From Salinimonas marina (GTDB taxonomy: Bacteria; Pseudomonadota; Gammaproteobacteria; Enterobacterales; Alteromonadaceae), in the NCBI RefSeq assembly GCF_015644725.1, contig NZ_CP064795.1:2478501-2542500 (forward strand): 64,000 bases of DNA, read 5' to 3'. The position numbers and the translations under genes were made by a program. Shown here one piece after another: positions 47,776-56,782 of the stretch. The first letter of the stretch is position 1; each line of letters starts with the position of its first letter. Under the pieces are notes generated by a model, which made no database searches, had not been told where the DNA came from, and saw nothing but the letters and a program-made list of their open reading frames with translations.

Positions 47776-49172
47776 TATTGTTCTTCCTCTTGCGGGATAG
47801 TCACCCTAAAACATACATCGGCATAATCCACCTCTGCCACTTCCACATCCCCATGCATCAGTTTGGCACAATCTGAGACAATAGACAGTCCCAGGCCGGT
47901 CCCGATGACATTATCGTTGCGTGGATCATCGCCCCGGGTGAAGGGTTCGAATAAACGGGTCACTGTTTCCGGGGAAATCCGTTTTCCACGATTGGCAACA
48001 TCCAGGGTTATGTGTTTATCTTTTTCATAAATAGCCAGGTTGATTGGCCTGCCCACGGCGCCATGAGCCACCGCATTAGAAATCAGATTATCCAGAATCC
48101 GACGGTAAAGTTCTTCGTCTACCCAGATTTTACTGACCCGGATATCTACCGTGACTTCGCGTTCCTGCAAGGCCAGCGCATAATCTTCCAGACAATCCTT
48201 CACCATCTGGCTCGGGTTCACCTCGGTAAACGTAGGCTGCGCCTGTTGTAACAACAGGTTGTAGTCTAACAGCTTTTCAATCAGCGTATTGAGCCGTTGT
48301 GTACTGGAGGTCAATAATGCCAGCACTTCGGTCTGCTGAGTATTCAAATGCCCCACTACATTTTCCGACAGCAGGCTGCAACCTTCCTTGATGCTGGCCA
48401 GCGGGGTTTTTAATTCGTGGGCAGCATGACGTAACAATGCGGTACGGATATGTTCCAGTTGTTGCAGTCGATCGGCCAGCCAGTGTAAGTCTTTTTCGAC
48501 GCCGATAAGCTCAGTGGGGGCCTGCGTCGATAAGGGCGGTAACGTGCCCTGCTCCTGGGCCAGGATCCGGATAATCTGTTTAAGCTTTTTAACCGGATTT
48601 ACAATTAACTGACTGCCCAGCAAAATCAGCAGCAGAGAAACGCTTACCAGCATCGCCGTAGACCAGGCCTGTTTAGCCTGCATCGCGTTCAGATCGTTTT
48701 TCTGAACTTCCAAACGCTGCTGTATGGCGGTATCCACATCTTTTCGCATCAGCGACACATGCTTGTTCATCGCGTTCAAATACGCGTTAAGCACTCTGGT
48801 ATCGTCAATGTTTCGAAAGGTTTTTAACTGGGTAATGTCTTTTTTAATGGTGTCGCAGGTATTGCTGGCCGGTAAGCTAGTGCACAGCTCTTTAAGTGCT
48901 TCGACAAACTGTATGATGGCATTATCGGTAAGCTCAGCCACCGTTTCATTGCGAATAATAGCATATTGACGCAGGGCACGTTCCAGGTCGATAGCGGCGC
49001 CATCGAGTTGTTGCATCAGCCCCACAACATCCACCACGTAGCGGGTTTCTACGTGGGTCATTTTGCCTACCTTTGCTAAATCGTTCTGGCTTTGCCATAA
49101 CAATGCAATAAGTGGCACCAGGGCCAATACAAAACTGGCAAGGGTTAATTGTCGTAAGGAACCGAGTCGCAC
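47775..49172 (-). CDS. glrK: Sensor histidine kinase GlrK (QseE)
   Basis: 465 residues. Two membrane helices (TLASFVLALVPLIALLW near the start and MLVSVSLLLILLGSQLIV near residue 180) enclose a helical periplasmic domain of about 150 residues. A HAMP-like linker, HisKA with the phospho-His in HAAHELKTPLASI and a HATPase (NLISNAVAHGA, GTGLGLSIV) follow. It phosphorylates GlrR. The glrK-qseG-glrR order is the same as in enterobacteria. Confidence 0.92.
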   Translation of the reverse strand: MRLGSLRQLTLASFVLALVPLIALLWQSQNDLAKVGKMTHVETRYVVDVVGLMQQLDGAAIDLERALRQYAIIRNETVAELTDNAIIQFVEALKELCTSLPASNTCDTIKKDITQLKTFRNIDDTRVLNAYLNAMNKHVSLMRKDVDTAIQQRLEVQKNDLNAMQAKQAWSTAMLVSVSLLLILLGSQLIVNPVKKLKQIIRILAQEQGTLPPLSTQAPTELIGVEKDLHWLADRLQQLEHIRTALLRHAAHELKTPLASIKEGCSLLSENVVGHLNTQQTEVLALLTSSTQRLNTLIEKLLDYNLLLQQAQPTFTEVNPSQMVKDCLEDYALALQEREVTVDIRVSKIWVDEELYRRILDNLISNAVAHGAVGRPINLAIYEKDKHITLDVANRGKRISPETVTRLFEPFTRGDDPRNDNVIGTGLGLSIVSDCAKLMHGDVEVAEVDYADVCFRVTIPQEEEQ

Positions 49173-49275
49173 TACCTGCTCACTGAAAGAAAAACGGCCA
49201 ATCAGAATGGCATACCCCTAAATTGCTAGCAAGTCAGAGACACGACGCTCCTTATTGCTTGTTATACCTTTTGTC

Positions 49276-49539
49276 TTAAGGTTTAGCAGTTGCCTGTGCA
49301 ACAAACTCGTCACCGGAAAGCTCCTGTTTACTGAGTTTGCCATCTTTATTATTGTCCAGACGAGCAAACTTACGCAAGAGCTGGGTGTCAGACACCGCTT
49401 CTTTAAGAGACACCTGACCATCAAGGTCTGCATCTAGACGGGCAATGGTTGACTCTGTCGCGTTAGCATTGGCTACTGCCACAGACTGCACTGCAATAAT
49501 GGTGAGTAAAATTAAAAAAACTTTTTCAATGCGTTTCAT
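49276..49539 (-). CDS. Small periplasmic EF-hand protein
   Basis: 87 residues from the ATG at 49539 (MKRIEKVFLILLTIIAVQSV). A signal peptide with a cut near ANA. The mature part of about 60 residues holds two EF-hand calcium loops: DADLDGQVSLKE and DNNKDGKLSKQE, both with complete ligands. Small secreted EF-hand proteins of this form are common in marine gammaproteobacteria; their role is unknown, perhaps Ca2+ buffering or sensing. GGAGCAGC upstream supports the start. Confidence 0.8.
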   Translation of the reverse strand: MKRIEKVFLILLTIIAVQSVAVANANATESTIARLDADLDGQVSLKEAVSDTQLLRKFARLDNNKDGKLSKQELSGDEFVAQATAKP

Positions 49540-49726
49540 AAGCTGCTCCTGACTTTGGCAAATTTGGCGTCTTGTGCGGTAGTTGCCAAAAAGTAATAAC
49601 AAAAATTACAAAGCCAGAACCATGCCAAAGTGCTTTAGCGTTTACATATTAACAACTTAAAGTAAAATTCGGGGACATTATTCCTATTCAGCTAATAATG
49701 TGTTGCTGTTCACCAACAGCTTCTAA

Positions 49727-51946
49727 TCAGCTTTTACCGCCGTCTTCAGACCGCTGTCGCGGGGAGGAGCCAAAGTCAAAATAGTCAGGTAACAGGGCAA
49801 TTTTTTCCAGGGGTAACGGCTTACTGAACAGATAGCCCTGAACATGATCGCAACCATGATTTAACAAATATTCCCACTGGCTAAGCTCTTCTACCCCTTC
49901 GGCACATATTGTCAGTGACAGCCGTTTAGCCAAATCGATAATGGCGCCGGTGACCAGTCGGCTGCGATGACACGTACTGATTTCCCGCACAAACTGCCGG
50001 TCAATCTTGAGGGTATCGATGGAGATTTGGGTCAGGTAGCTCAGTGAGGAGTAGCCCGTACCGAAATCATCCAGAGCCACCGCACACCCCATATTACTGA
50101 GGCGTTTGAAAAGTTTATTCGCAGATTCGAAATTTTCGAGATACGCCGACTCGGTTACTTCAAACTCAATGTATTCGGGATTGACCTGCTGCTCGGTGAA
50201 TATTTGGTAAATAACATCGAACAATTCGCTATGTCGCAGGTCATGACCCGATAGATTAATGGCCACCCGAAATTTATGCTGCATAACTGACTGTAGCAAA
50301 GATAGATCGGCACAGGACTGCTCGATAGCCCAACGGGTCAGCAGGGAAATTTTACCGCTTTGTTCGGCCACAGGAATAAACTCACCAGGCAACACCAGCC
50401 CAAAGTCAGGATGTTCCCAGCGCATCAGGGCTTCAAAACCTATCACCTGGCCATTACGGTCAATTTTGGGCTGGTAAAACAATACAAACTCGTTGTTGAC
50501 GATGCCCTGATCGATGCTGTTGGCGATAGACAATTTGCGTTTGTGGGTTTCTACCATCTCATTGGTAAAGATGGTGGCCATACCCCGTCCGCGAGCCTTA
50601 GACCGATACATGGCCAGATCAGCATTACTCATTAACTGGCTAAGCTCAAAATCAGCCTCGATGGCCCGGGCAATACCAATACTGACACCCACCGTCAGTG
50701 CCAGTCCGCGAAAATGAAAGGGCTTTTCGAATGCGGCAATCACTCGCTGCGCCAGATTGTCGAGACTGACATCGGTGACATCACGATCAGGGACAATAAT
50801 AAATTCGTCGCCGCCCAGCCGGGCCACCAAATCGCTTTCTCGTAGCATTCCGGAAACCCGGTCAGCAACTTCAATTAAAATCAAATCACCCGTTTCATGC
50901 CCCAGCGAATCATTGATGCCCTTAAACCCGTCTAAATCAAAAAACATCAGCGCCAAATCAGTGCTCTGGCGTTTCGCCCGGGCCAGCTCCAGACGTAAGT
51001 TATCCATCACAAACTGGCGATTGGGTAAACCGGTGAGACTGTCGAAGTTTGCCAGTCTGGACATGGTCTGCTGTTGCTCTATGAGGGTCTGATTCTGCTC
51101 ATCATTAATGGTCAGTTCGGCTTCTATGGTATCCAGCAGCATATTAACATTCTGACCCAGGCGGGCGACCTCACCGTTTGACCGGGTTTTAAAACGACGG
51201 GTGTAATCTGTTGACTGACTAAGCTGATGGGTGAAATGGGACAAACTGCTAAGGGGGGTTAGAAGCCGGTTCAGCCAGTACAGCCCAATGGCAATGGTAA
51301 TCAGCAGGCTTAATGCCACCAACGGGCCCACATGCCAAAGCAGGGTCCGCCAGCTGTTGGTCACCGGGGAATTAATGTCGTTCATGATCATCAAATAACC
51401 ATAGGTCACCCCATCTTGGATGATGCGGCGACTGGCGATCAATTGCTCATCAATGTGATAAGTCCCTGAGGGCGAGTTGAGAAGTAATACATAAGGGTCA
51501 TTTTTTGGCAGGCCGTACTTGTGTCCGGCAACCCCGGTTTGGCTATGCAGCAAGACTTTGTGCCCATCATACACTCGGGCCTGTACAATGTGCTGATAGG
51601 CCGCCGCTCGTTTCATGATGGCCTGGATAGGATCCGCTGAAAAGAAAGCGCTGGAGCCCATGTCCGGGCTTGTGGTCCTGTTTGTGCTTTTAGTGCCCCC
51701 CATCGACGCTGTAGCGGTCACCGGGCCTGAGGAAGCGGCCATTAGCACCGGCAACAGTTCATCCGCCATATTCCTGGTCAGGGCGGTTAGGTTGCTTTTC
51801 ACTGACTCGGTATAGAGCTGTTCATGCTTTTGTGCGGCAAACCAGGTAACTAGCGCCGAGATAACTAACACTGCCCCTACCAGCATAATTGCAATCGGGG
51901 TTTTGATAGATTTGAACACTTTACTGCTACCCTGTGCCGTGCTCAC
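49727..51946 (-). CDS. Membrane GGDEF/EAL cyclic-di-GMP enzyme
   Basis: 739 residues. TM1 (IAIMLVGAVLVISALVTWFA), a periplasmic sensor region of about 150 residues with a Gly/Ser/Thr-rich insert (about 65-95), TM2 (LVALSLLITIAIGLYWL), HAMP, GGDEF (LVARLGGDEFIIVP, intact near residue 378) and EAL (GFEALMRWEHP near residue 505, with DDFGTGYSSLSYL and the EFEVTES metal site). Both catalytic motifs are complete, so it could make or degrade c-di-GMP; in such hybrids the EAL activity often dominates. Monocistronic. Confidence 0.92.
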   Translation of the reverse strand: MSTAQGSSKVFKSIKTPIAIMLVGAVLVISALVTWFAAQKHEQLYTESVKSNLTALTRNMADELLPVLMAASSGPVTATASMGGTKSTNRTTSPDMGSSAFFSADPIQAIMKRAAAYQHIVQARVYDGHKVLLHSQTGVAGHKYGLPKNDPYVLLLNSPSGTYHIDEQLIASRRIIQDGVTYGYLMIMNDINSPVTNSWRTLLWHVGPLVALSLLITIAIGLYWLNRLLTPLSSLSHFTHQLSQSTDYTRRFKTRSNGEVARLGQNVNMLLDTIEAELTINDEQNQTLIEQQQTMSRLANFDSLTGLPNRQFVMDNLRLELARAKRQSTDLALMFFDLDGFKGINDSLGHETGDLILIEVADRVSGMLRESDLVARLGGDEFIIVPDRDVTDVSLDNLAQRVIAAFEKPFHFRGLALTVGVSIGIARAIEADFELSQLMSNADLAMYRSKARGRGMATIFTNEMVETHKRKLSIANSIDQGIVNNEFVLFYQPKIDRNGQVIGFEALMRWEHPDFGLVLPGEFIPVAEQSGKISLLTRWAIEQSCADLSLLQSVMQHKFRVAINLSGHDLRHSELFDVIYQIFTEQQVNPEYIEFEVTESAYLENFESANKLFKRLSNMGCAVALDDFGTGYSSLSYLTQISIDTLKIDRQFVREISTCHRSRLVTGAIIDLAKRLSLTICAEGVEELSQWEYLLNHGCDHVQGYLFSKPLPLEKIALLPDYFDFGSSPRQRSEDGGKS

Positions 51947-51977
51947 TGGTACTCATCGGATATTGCAGTTGACTGCG

Positions 51978-52418
51978 TTACTCGTCGGACACTGAAAGCT
52001 TGGTTTTAATAAACTGGCTATGAGGAATATACAAAAGATCGGCAATGCGCCGGATAGTATGCTCTTCCATAGGTGCAAGATTATCATCAGCATAGGCAAG
52101 TTCCCAGAGGCTGGTTAAGATATTCTTCTTTTGTTCATTATCGCACTTTTTGTTGATAACTTTAGTGAAATGCACCAAACCTACGGCATCATCGGCGGTC
52201 TCATGGCCATCTTCAACCAGGGTATCCAGCGCCTCCTGGTCAAGTGAGAACTGGCGTTCAAGAATTTCCCGGTAGGCAATTTTTTCGCGCTCATCAACCT
52301 CGTGATCGGCCCGGATAACTTCACTTAATAAAGCCGCAGTGGCCAGTTCTACGGAATATTGTGAGGCTTTGGTTTCCTCGTCGGGACGATCAAATAAATC
52401 CAGCACTTTTTTTAACAT
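51978..52418 (-). CDS. TerB-like cytoplasmic protein
   Basis: 146 residues from the ATG at 52418 (MLKKVLDLFDRPDEET). All-helical, resembling the TerB fold of tellurite-resistance-associated proteins: LATAALLSEVIRADHEVDEREK and LWELAYADDNLAPMEEHTIRRIADLL each contain the acidic helix-loop motif of that fold. The standalone form is widespread and its role is not known; it does not imply tellurite resistance because no other ter gene is present. Confidence 0.8.
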   Translation of the reverse strand: MLKKVLDLFDRPDEETKASQYSVELATAALLSEVIRADHEVDEREKIAYREILERQFSLDQEALDTLVEDGHETADDAVGLVHFTKVINKKCDNEQKKNILTSLWELAYADDNLAPMEEHTIRRIADLLYIPHSQFIKTKLSVSDE

Positions 52419-52910
52419 ACACTTCAACCTGGTTGGTAGTTATTGCATTTTCTACGACCATAAATGTTAAAAGTTTGCTCATTCTGTCAGGTTGGCTGGC
52501 TGAAAATCCGCGATAACCACCATAATTCTGGCGGCACATGGCCTTCGCCTGGGGCCAGGAGCAATAAGAAAATGCCGATAGCGCCTGAAGAAAGAGCGGC
52601 AACAGAAAGAGTTAAGAAAGAAATTCACACGAATGCTAAGGCCCGCCCTGTAGTAAGCTGTCTGTAACTAGCACGCCGCCGGTACCGGGTGTCAGGCTGC
52701 TTAACCGAGCCGTTGCAGAGACCAACGGTCATACAAATAAGTCAACTAATACGACGGTGCCGCTATAGCTTCGTCAGCAATGCCACTATGCGGTTAGCGG
52801 CCAGGTATGGCCGTGGCAGGTCACTGTGCTATAAATTTAGCGTAATATTTTCTACCATAGCAGCTATCAGTGGCGTAACCCGCTGTGAAAATTAGGCTAA
52901 AGGGCAATTT
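52419..52910. other. Intergenic region between terB-like gene and SUI1 gene
   Basis: About 490 bp. A possible 31-codon frame at 52572-52667 (MPIAPEERAATERVKKEIHT...), with AGGAG 10 nt upstream, is too short to judge. The remainder shows nothing recognisable and should contain divergent promoters. Confidence 0.4.
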
Positions 52911-53234
52911 ATGCAAGACTCTAAACTGGTATACAGTACCGACACCGGCAGAATCAAAGACACACAGCAGTCCAGTGAGCGCTCGGTCTCCAAAGACGGG
53001 GTGGTAAGAATTAAACGAGAAACCAAAGGCCGTAAGGGTAAAGGGGTTTCTATTATCACCGGGCTGGACATGGATGCAAAAGCACTGAAAGCGATGTGTA
53101 CCGAATTGAAAAAGAAATGTGGGTGTGGCGGCGCGGTCAAAGAAGGCACCATTGAAGTACAAACAGATGATCGCGACAAACTAAAGAGCCTGTTAGAGGC
53201 AAAAGGTCATAATGTAAAGCTGGCCGGCGGCTGA
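52911..53234 (+). CDS. yciH: SUI1/eIF1-family translation factor (YciH)
   Basis: 107 residues. The C-terminal SUI1 domain (residues about 30-107) shows GKGVSIITGLDMDAKALKAMCTELKKKCGCGGAVKEGTIEVQ, the signature of bacterial YciH and archaeal/eukaryotic initiation factor 1. It can increase stringency of start-site selection in vitro; its cellular role is minor and not fully known. An AAGGGC site precedes the ATG. Confidence 0.93.
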   Translation: MQDSKLVYSTDTGRIKDTQQSSERSVSKDGVVRIKRETKGRKGKGVSIITGLDMDAKALKAMCTELKKKCGCGGAVKEGTIEVQTDDRDKLKSLLEAKGHNVKLAGG

Positions 53235-53302
53235 CTGGGTTTACCCCTAAGGTTGGCTGCACGCACCAATTAGAATAACAGAGATAAAAGTGAGAATTGT
53301 TG

Positions 53303-54103
53303 ATGGAAAAACTGTCTATTTGTGACCTGAATATTGTATTGGTCGAGCCATCCGATACCCAGCGTAAAATTATCACCACCTTACTGCTTAAGGAAAAGGT
53401 CAAAGAAATTGACTCTGTGGCCAGCCTTGCTGAAGCCCGGGCCGCGATCCGTTCCCATGGTGCGGATTTGGTGGTAAGCGCCATGTATTTTGAAGATGGC
53501 ACCGCCTCAGAACTTTTGCGTTTTATTAAAGAGGATCCTGACTTCGAAAATATTCCTTTTATGCTGGTTTCATCTGAAAACCGCTTGAGCAAGCTTGAGG
53601 AATTGAAGCAGGCAGGCGTGGCAGCCATTTTGCCTAAACCGTTCGAGCCTTTGCACTTGTCCCGGGCATTAAACGCCAGTCTGGATTTGATTAACCACGA
53701 TGAGCTTGAGCTGGACTTGTTTGATGTTCGCGATGTGCGGGTATTGCTGGTGGATGACAGTCGTCTGGCACGTAATCATATTCGGCGGGTGTTAGAAGGC
53801 ATGGGTCTGGAAAAAATTAAAGAAGCGGAAAATGGGGCCACAGCCCTGACCCTGGTTAAAGAAGAAGCCTTTGACCTGGTAGTGACTGATTACAATATGC
53901 CGGAAATGGATGGGCGGGAATTATCTGAGTTTATCCGCTTTAATCCGGAAACCTCGCATATTCCGATTATCATGGTCACTTCTGAAGCCGCGGACAGCAT
54001 GCATATGCTCAATATCCAGCAAACCGGGGTCAATGCACTATGTGACAAACCCTTTGAACCCACCGAAGTACGGGCGATGCTGGCCGCCTTGCTAGGTGAG
54101 TAA
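53303..54103 (+). CDS. Response regulator with two receiver domains, the first lacking the phospho-Asp
   Basis: 266 residues from the ATG at 53303. Receiver 1 (residues about 8-125) has the fold but not the site: LVVSAMYFEDG carries Ser where the phospho-Asp belongs. The acidic pair is also altered (VEPSD), while the KPFEP lysine is kept. Receiver 2 (about 140-266) is a complete CheY-like domain with VDDSR, VVTDYNMPEMDG and CDKPFEP. No output domain. Such pairs may act as single-site signalling switches in which receiver 1 mediates binding. No kinase is adjacent; it lies 68 nt after yciH. Confidence 0.88.
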   Translation: MEKLSICDLNIVLVEPSDTQRKIITTLLLKEKVKEIDSVASLAEARAAIRSHGADLVVSAMYFEDGTASELLRFIKEDPDFENIPFMLVSSENRLSKLEELKQAGVAAILPKPFEPLHLSRALNASLDLINHDELELDLFDVRDVRVLLVDDSRLARNHIRRVLEGMGLEKIKEAENGATALTLVKEEAFDLVVTDYNMPEMDGRELSEFIRFNPETSHIPIIMVTSEAADSMHMLNIQQTGVNALCDKPFEPTEVRAMLAALLGE

Positions 54104-54180
54104 CTCACCGTCCTAGCATAGGGTGCAAAGACAAAACAACAATTGCCGGTAATTGCGCACCATCGCATTGTAAAAAGGAA

Positions 54181-54207
54181 TTGACACACACCCCTTTGCT
54201 TTATAAA
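54181..54207 (+). promoter_or_regulatory. Promoter of pheL-pheA
   Basis: TTGACA and TATAAA, 15 nt apart (a short spacer), directly upstream of the leader peptide gene. The ATG of pheL lies 9 nt after the -10 box, so transcription starts at or very near the start codon; another upstream start is possible. Confidence 0.5.
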
Positions 54208-54215
54208 GTCAGGAC

Positions 54216-54275
54216 ATGAAACACATTCTTGGTCGCACTTTCATCTTCTTTAACGGCTTTATTCTCTTTGCCTGA
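54216..54275 (+). CDS. pheL: pheA operon leader peptide
   Basis: A 19-residue peptide starting MKHILGRTFIFFNGFILFA. Five of its residues are Phe. This is the classic phenylalanine attenuator peptide: ribosomes stall at Phe codons when charged tRNA-Phe is scarce, which favours the antiterminator. Preceded by AGGA. It is below the usual gene-finder size limit. Confidence 0.9.
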   Translation: MKHILGRTFIFFNGFILFA

Positions 54276-54296
54276 GGGAGCGTGCACTGTATTCAG

Positions 54297-54322
54297 AAAC
54301 CTCCCCCGGGAGGTTTTTTTTT
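54297..54322 (+). terminator. Attenuator terminator upstream of pheA
   Basis: Stem AAACCTCCC / GGGAGGTTT followed by a run of T, 22 nt after pheL. GGGAG at 54276-54280, just after the pheL stop, can pair with CTCCC at 54301-54305 as the competing antiterminator, matching attenuation. Confidence 0.9.
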
Positions 54323-54342
54323 GGCTTTAAACGGAACCTACG

Positions 54343-55530
54343 ATGACACAATCAGCGCTGGATACCATTCGACACCGCATTACTGAGCTGGACAGCCACT
54401 TGTTACAGCTTTTGGCCGAACGCCGCCAGCTTACCCAGGAAGTTGCCGAGACCAAAATTGCGCATCATATCCCGGTACGCGATGTAAAACGCGAAGAACA
54501 GTTGCTGGTCCGGCTTATCAAGGAAGGTCAGCAGATAGGTCTGGATCCCCACTATGTCACGCAGTTATTTCATGTGGTGATTGAAGACTCGGTACTCAAT
54601 CAGCAAGCCTTGCTGGCCGCGCGAGCTAATCCCGGAGCCGCGCTGCCGCTCAATCGGGTAGCATTTTTGGGGGACAAAGGCTCGTATTCGTACCTGGCCA
54701 CGCAGAAGTATTTTTCGCGACGCCCGGGTGAGCTGCTGGAAATCGGATGTCAAAGCTTTGCTGAGATTGTACAAAAGGTCGAGCATGCCGAAGCCGATTA
54801 CGCGGTGTTGCCTATTGAGAACAGTACGTCGGGCAGTATCAACGAGGTTTATGACCAGCTACAGCATACCGAGCTCAGTATTATCGGCGAACTGATCCAC
54901 CCTATCCGGCATTCCCTGTTGGTGGCCACCCAAACCAGCCTGGATAAGATCAAAACCTTGTATGCCCACCCGCAGGTCTTTACCCAGTGCAGCCACTTTC
55001 TGGCAGAATTGGGCAATGTGGAGGTAAAAACCATTGATAGCACGTCTTCTGCCATGCTCATGGTCAGTGAGATGCAACGGGACGATGTTGCCGCTATCGG
55101 CAGCGAAGCCGGCGGGGGCTTATACGGGTTATCGGCGATTAAATCCAATCTGGCTAACCAGAAAGAAAATCATAGTCGGTTTATTGTTGTAGCACGGGCT
55201 CCGGTGGTGGTGCCTTTGCAGGTTCCGGCTAAAACCACCCTGGTTATCTCTACGGTACAGCAGCCCGGGGCATTGGTTGATGCGTTACTGGTATTGCGTG
55301 AAAATAAAATTAATATGACGAAGCTGGAGTCACGGCCGATTCATGGTAATCCCTGGGAAGAAATGTTTTATATTGATGTGCAGGGCAATGTACAGGACGG
55401 CCCGGTACAAAAGGCACTGGAATCACTGCGCGGCATTACCCGGTATATAAAGGTTCTGGGGTGTTATCCCAGCGAAGAGATCAGTCCCACTAAGGTAGCC
55501 GCAGCCAATGCGCTGACATCCTCGTCATAG
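54343..55530 (+). CDS. pheA: Bifunctional chorismate mutase/prephenate dehydratase
   Basis: 395 residues. N-terminal AroQ-type chorismate mutase (residues 1-90; LLAERRQLTQEVAETKIAHHIPVRDVKREEQLL). Prephenate dehydratase follows (about 105-285; FLGDKGSYSYLATQKYF, VLPIENSTSGSINEVYDQL and the NHSRFIVVAR motif). The C-terminal ACT domain (about 300-385; KTTLVISTVQQPGALVDALLVL and ESRPIHGNPWEEMFYIDV) binds Phe for feedback inhibition. It makes phenylpyruvate for Phe synthesis. Controlled by the pheL attenuator. Convergent with tyrA. Confidence 0.97.
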   Translation: MTQSALDTIRHRITELDSHLLQLLAERRQLTQEVAETKIAHHIPVRDVKREEQLLVRLIKEGQQIGLDPHYVTQLFHVVIEDSVLNQQALLAARANPGAALPLNRVAFLGDKGSYSYLATQKYFSRRPGELLEIGCQSFAEIVQKVEHAEADYAVLPIENSTSGSINEVYDQLQHTELSIIGELIHPIRHSLLVATQTSLDKIKTLYAHPQVFTQCSHFLAELGNVEVKTIDSTSSAMLMVSEMQRDDVAAIGSEAGGGLYGLSAIKSNLANQKENHSRFIVVARAPVVVPLQVPAKTTLVISTVQQPGALVDALLVLRENKINMTKLESRPIHGNPWEEMFYIDVQGNVQDGPVQKALESLRGITRYIKVLGCYPSEEISPTKVAAANALTSSS

Positions 55531-55547
55531 CGGTAACGCCTCTGCAA

Positions 55548-55584
55548 TAAAAAAGGCTGAATATAGAATATTCAGCCTTTTTTT
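55548..55584. terminator. Bidirectional terminator between pheA and tyrA
   Basis: Stem AAGGCTGAATAT / ATATTCAGCCTT flanked by A and T runs, suited to both converging transcripts. Confidence 0.92.
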
Positions 55585-55616
55585 ATGCTTTGTGACCGTC
55601 CTGAGTACGCTGCGGG

Positions 55617-56758
55617 CTACTTGCGCAACAAATGACTGTCATCGGCTTTTAATAACAACTGCTTGCTGTCGGTCAGGCAACGCCTGGCGTAATCGCCAAA
55701 CCAATTTCCGACTTCGGCAAATTGTTGTATAAAGGCAGGTTTGTTGCCGGCTTCAAGTAACGCCAAGGCCGCGCCAAAACGTTCATGAAACCTTCGTAGT
55801 AAAGCAAAGTTATCCGGGTTATTAAAGATAATATCCGCGTACAGATCCGGCGCCTGCGCAAACAAACGTCCGACCATCGCCAGCTCCAGCCGGTAAATTG
55901 GTGATGAAAACTGCGTGAGCTTTTCCAGATCAGGTTTTTCACCGCGCAGGTGCTCACCATACACAAAGGTATTGAAATGGCGCATAACCTGAATATAAGC
56001 CATGGCCTCATCATGCTCTTTGGCATCACTGTGATGCACGGTAGCGCCCCAGGTATTCATCTGCTCTACCAGCCACTGGTAGGCCTCGGGCTGACGCCCT
56101 TCGCACACGACCACCACCTGCTTGATCATCCCCGGCGCATCCGGACCAAACATGGGATGCAGACCTACTACCGGCCCCTGGTGGACATTCAGCATGGCTT
56201 GCAAAGGGCGGGCTTTGATACTGGTGATGTCAGCCAGAATACAGTCATCAGGTAGCATCGTGAGCCGCGCGATTACCTGCTCGGTGATATTAATCGGCAC
56301 CGCGACCACCACCAGCGTGGCAGTACTAAGTATCTTATGAGCCCGGCCATTGTCCCAGTCTGCAGGTTCAATGCTGCTGACCCGGTAACCGCTTTTTTCA
56401 AACAGCCCGACAAACACCCGGCCCAGAGCCCCTTCCCCCCAATAATCACGACCTCACCGGCCGCTGGGTTCATGCAAAGGTAACGGTTATTTTGCGTGTG
56501 ATAAGACTCACGCATAATTCGGCGCAACAGGTCTTCGACCAATTCCGGCGAAACGCCTGCTGCCTGCGCCTGTTCCCGCCGTGAAGCGATGAGATCTTTT
56601 TCTCGCTCCGGCACATACACCGGCATTCCGGTTTCGGCTTTTATTTGCCCAACTTCGGTGGTGACTTTTGCGCGTTTCGCCAGCAAGTCGACCAACTGGG
56701 AATCCAGCTGGTCGATGTCATTGCGCAGCTCACCTAAGCGTCTCGACAAATCAGACAT
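55617..56758 (-). pseudogene. tyrA: Bifunctional chorismate mutase/prephenate dehydrogenase, split by a one-base deletion (likely sequence error)
   Basis: 380 residues once repaired. The N-terminal chorismate mutase (LGELRNDIDQLDSQLVDLLAKRAKVTTEVGQIK) reads on to the NAD-binding start VVIIGGKG, then shifts. The dehydrogenase resumes as [22 protein letters not shown] and contains [27 protein letters not shown] and [11 protein letters not shown]. The break is near 56429-56432: the gene reads AAGGGGCTCTG, where a fifth G restores GGKGALGRVF. It makes 4-hydroxyphenylpyruvate for Tyr synthesis and is co-directed with aroF, as in E. coli. Intact surroundings argue against real decay. Confidence 0.9.
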
Positions 56759-56782
56759 AAGTGTTAATTACTCTTTTACTAT

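Noticed and set aside
51978..52418. Tellurite resistance locus
   Set aside because: Only a standalone TerB-like gene is present; no terA, C, D or E genes.
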